A stretch of DNA of 64,000 bases from an uncultured Clostridia bacterium (GTDB lineage Bacteria; Bacillota; Clostridia; TANB77; CAG-508), in assembly GCA_934154805.1 (NCBI GenBank), contig CAKPGM010000009.1, forward strand, positions 1 to 64,000. The letters are read 5' to 3'. The notes beneath the pieces were generated by a model. It ran no database searches, had not been told where the DNA came from, and was given only the letters and a program-made list of their open reading frames with translations. The number at the start of each line of letters is the position of its first letter. The first letter of the stretch is position 1. Both the position numbers and the translations under genes were made by a program. Shown here in pieces: positions 63,625-64,000 of the stretch.

Positions 63625-63720
63625 TTTCTTTTGCTCCTTTACTTTAATAATTCATTTTCTCTTATTGTTTTTAATTGATGTGTAAATTATTTTACTATTA
63701 GAGTTGGACGAGTACCGTAC
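63461..63720 (-). repeat. 260-bp direct repeat, copy B
   Basis: It covers the 3' end of copy 3, the intergenic region and the 5' end of copy 2. It matches 62060-62319 at about 96 % by eye and spans the conserved sequences that flank each variable tract. Confidence 0.85.
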
Positions 63721-64000
63721 TCTATTAAATGTGTGATACGTTCTAAATCCAGACCATTTTCCAAAAGCTGAAGCTCCCACGTCCATATAGTTACCTCCTC
63801 TATCAACTCTACTTACTCCTGCTTCTTGAGTCCACTCATTACAATTTCCCGCTAAATCGTATATATTATTTGCTTTCCATGCTTCATTTGATCCTGTATT
63901 CTTTCTTACAGCTGCATAACCATTAGTATCTTTCTCATAATTTCCCGTATCTGCTGGAGATATCGAATCTGCATAATTTCCCCAAGATCTTGAATCTATA
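63652..64000 (-). CDS. FGE-domain protein (copy 3), C-terminal part only
   Basis: An open frame enters from the window edge (IDSRSWGNYADSISPADTG, YDLAGNCNEWTQEA) and continues through a third, different variable tract (GVSRVDRGGNYMDVGASAFG, KWSGFRTYHTFNR). It then ends in the displaced frame (VRYSSNSNSKIIYTSIKNN, TGA at 63652-63654). The +1 frame again reads YGTRPTLIVK with a TAA at 63687-63689. Its upstream part, including any pilin-like N-terminus, lies outside the window. Confidence 0.8.
   Translation of the reverse strand, partial: IDSRSWGNYADSISPADTGNYEKDTNGYAAVRKNTGSNEAWKANNIYDLAGNCNEWTQEAGVSRVDRGGNYMDVGASAFGKWSGFRTYHTFNRVRYSSNSNSKIIYTSIKNNKRK

Noticed and set aside
62060..63720. CRISPR-like repeats
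   Set aside because: The repeats are two 260-bp coding/intergenic blocks 1.4 kb apart, which is tandem gene duplication, not a spaced short-repeat array.
60913..64000. A complete diversity-generating retroelement
   Set aside because: No reverse transcriptase, accessory gene or template repeat is present in the window. The copies also differ by length changes, not only substitutions. Only the target-like architecture can be claimed.

Overview
The window is AT-rich DNA (my estimate is about 30 % GC) from a spore-forming, Gram-positive Firmicute, most likely an uncultured Clostridia lineage. The supporting genes are the ctsR-mcsA-mcsB-clpC operon, an alpha/beta-type SASP, yqfC/yqfD, a PdaA-type cortex deacetylase, the era-yqzL-recO block, gatCAB, a sortase with a Cna_B-type surface protein, and AGGAG ribosome binding sites. 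I cannot name the species.

Layout. 1-465: start of an unknown gene and its promoter. 465-7000: a multi-pass membrane protein, then the CtsR-controlled protein quality-control operon with a clear CtsR operator. 7000-14500: housekeeping genes (plsX, hslO, an rRNA methyltransferase, a HAD phosphatase, a SASP, enolase), an inactive-looking metallopeptidase relative and a HEPN/MNT pair. 14570-17640: sortase plus thioester/Cna_B surface protein. 17690-23020: hpf, rpsT, a small membrane protein and a gatC-kinase-gatA-gatB operon. 23130-24560: a putative small RNA on the minus strand, then a ~520-nt structured RNA followed by a membrane protein that I recognise as OapA, so the RNA is most likely an OLE RNA. 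24560-37170: envelope genes (polysaccharide deacetylase, beta-propeller protein, acyl-CoA synthetase-mreB), lexA, obgE, trpS and a GT-C-type membrane protein. 37300-48100: rpmA/rplU with an L21-type leader, an RNase E/G-type gene, pth, era-yqzL-recO, a DUF3048 protein, dgkA-PAP2, ybeY, an unknown gene, yqfD, yqfC and pdaA.

48200-60900 is one 11-gene operon in which most genes overlap or nearly touch: eight glycosyltransferases, a radical SAM protein, an ABC flippase-like transporter and an O-antigen-ligase-like protein. Together they look like a pathway that assembles a lipid-linked surface glycan, flips it and polymerises or ligates it. Just upstream, 60910-64000 holds three tandem genes (the third cut by the window edge). 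The two complete ones join a pilin-like membrane N-terminus to an FGE/SUMF1 C-type-lectin-like domain. All three have nearly constant ends around a very different C-terminal tract, and two of them carry the same +1 reading-frame displacement just before the end.

The most notable items are the OLE RNA/OapA pair outside its usual neighbourhood with a divergent small RNA beside it; the pilin-FGE cassette array; a near-identical 24-bp palindromic site upstream of two separate promoters and offset by one helical turn; and an L27 protein without the Firmicute N-terminal extension, in a locus that also lacks the prp protease gene.
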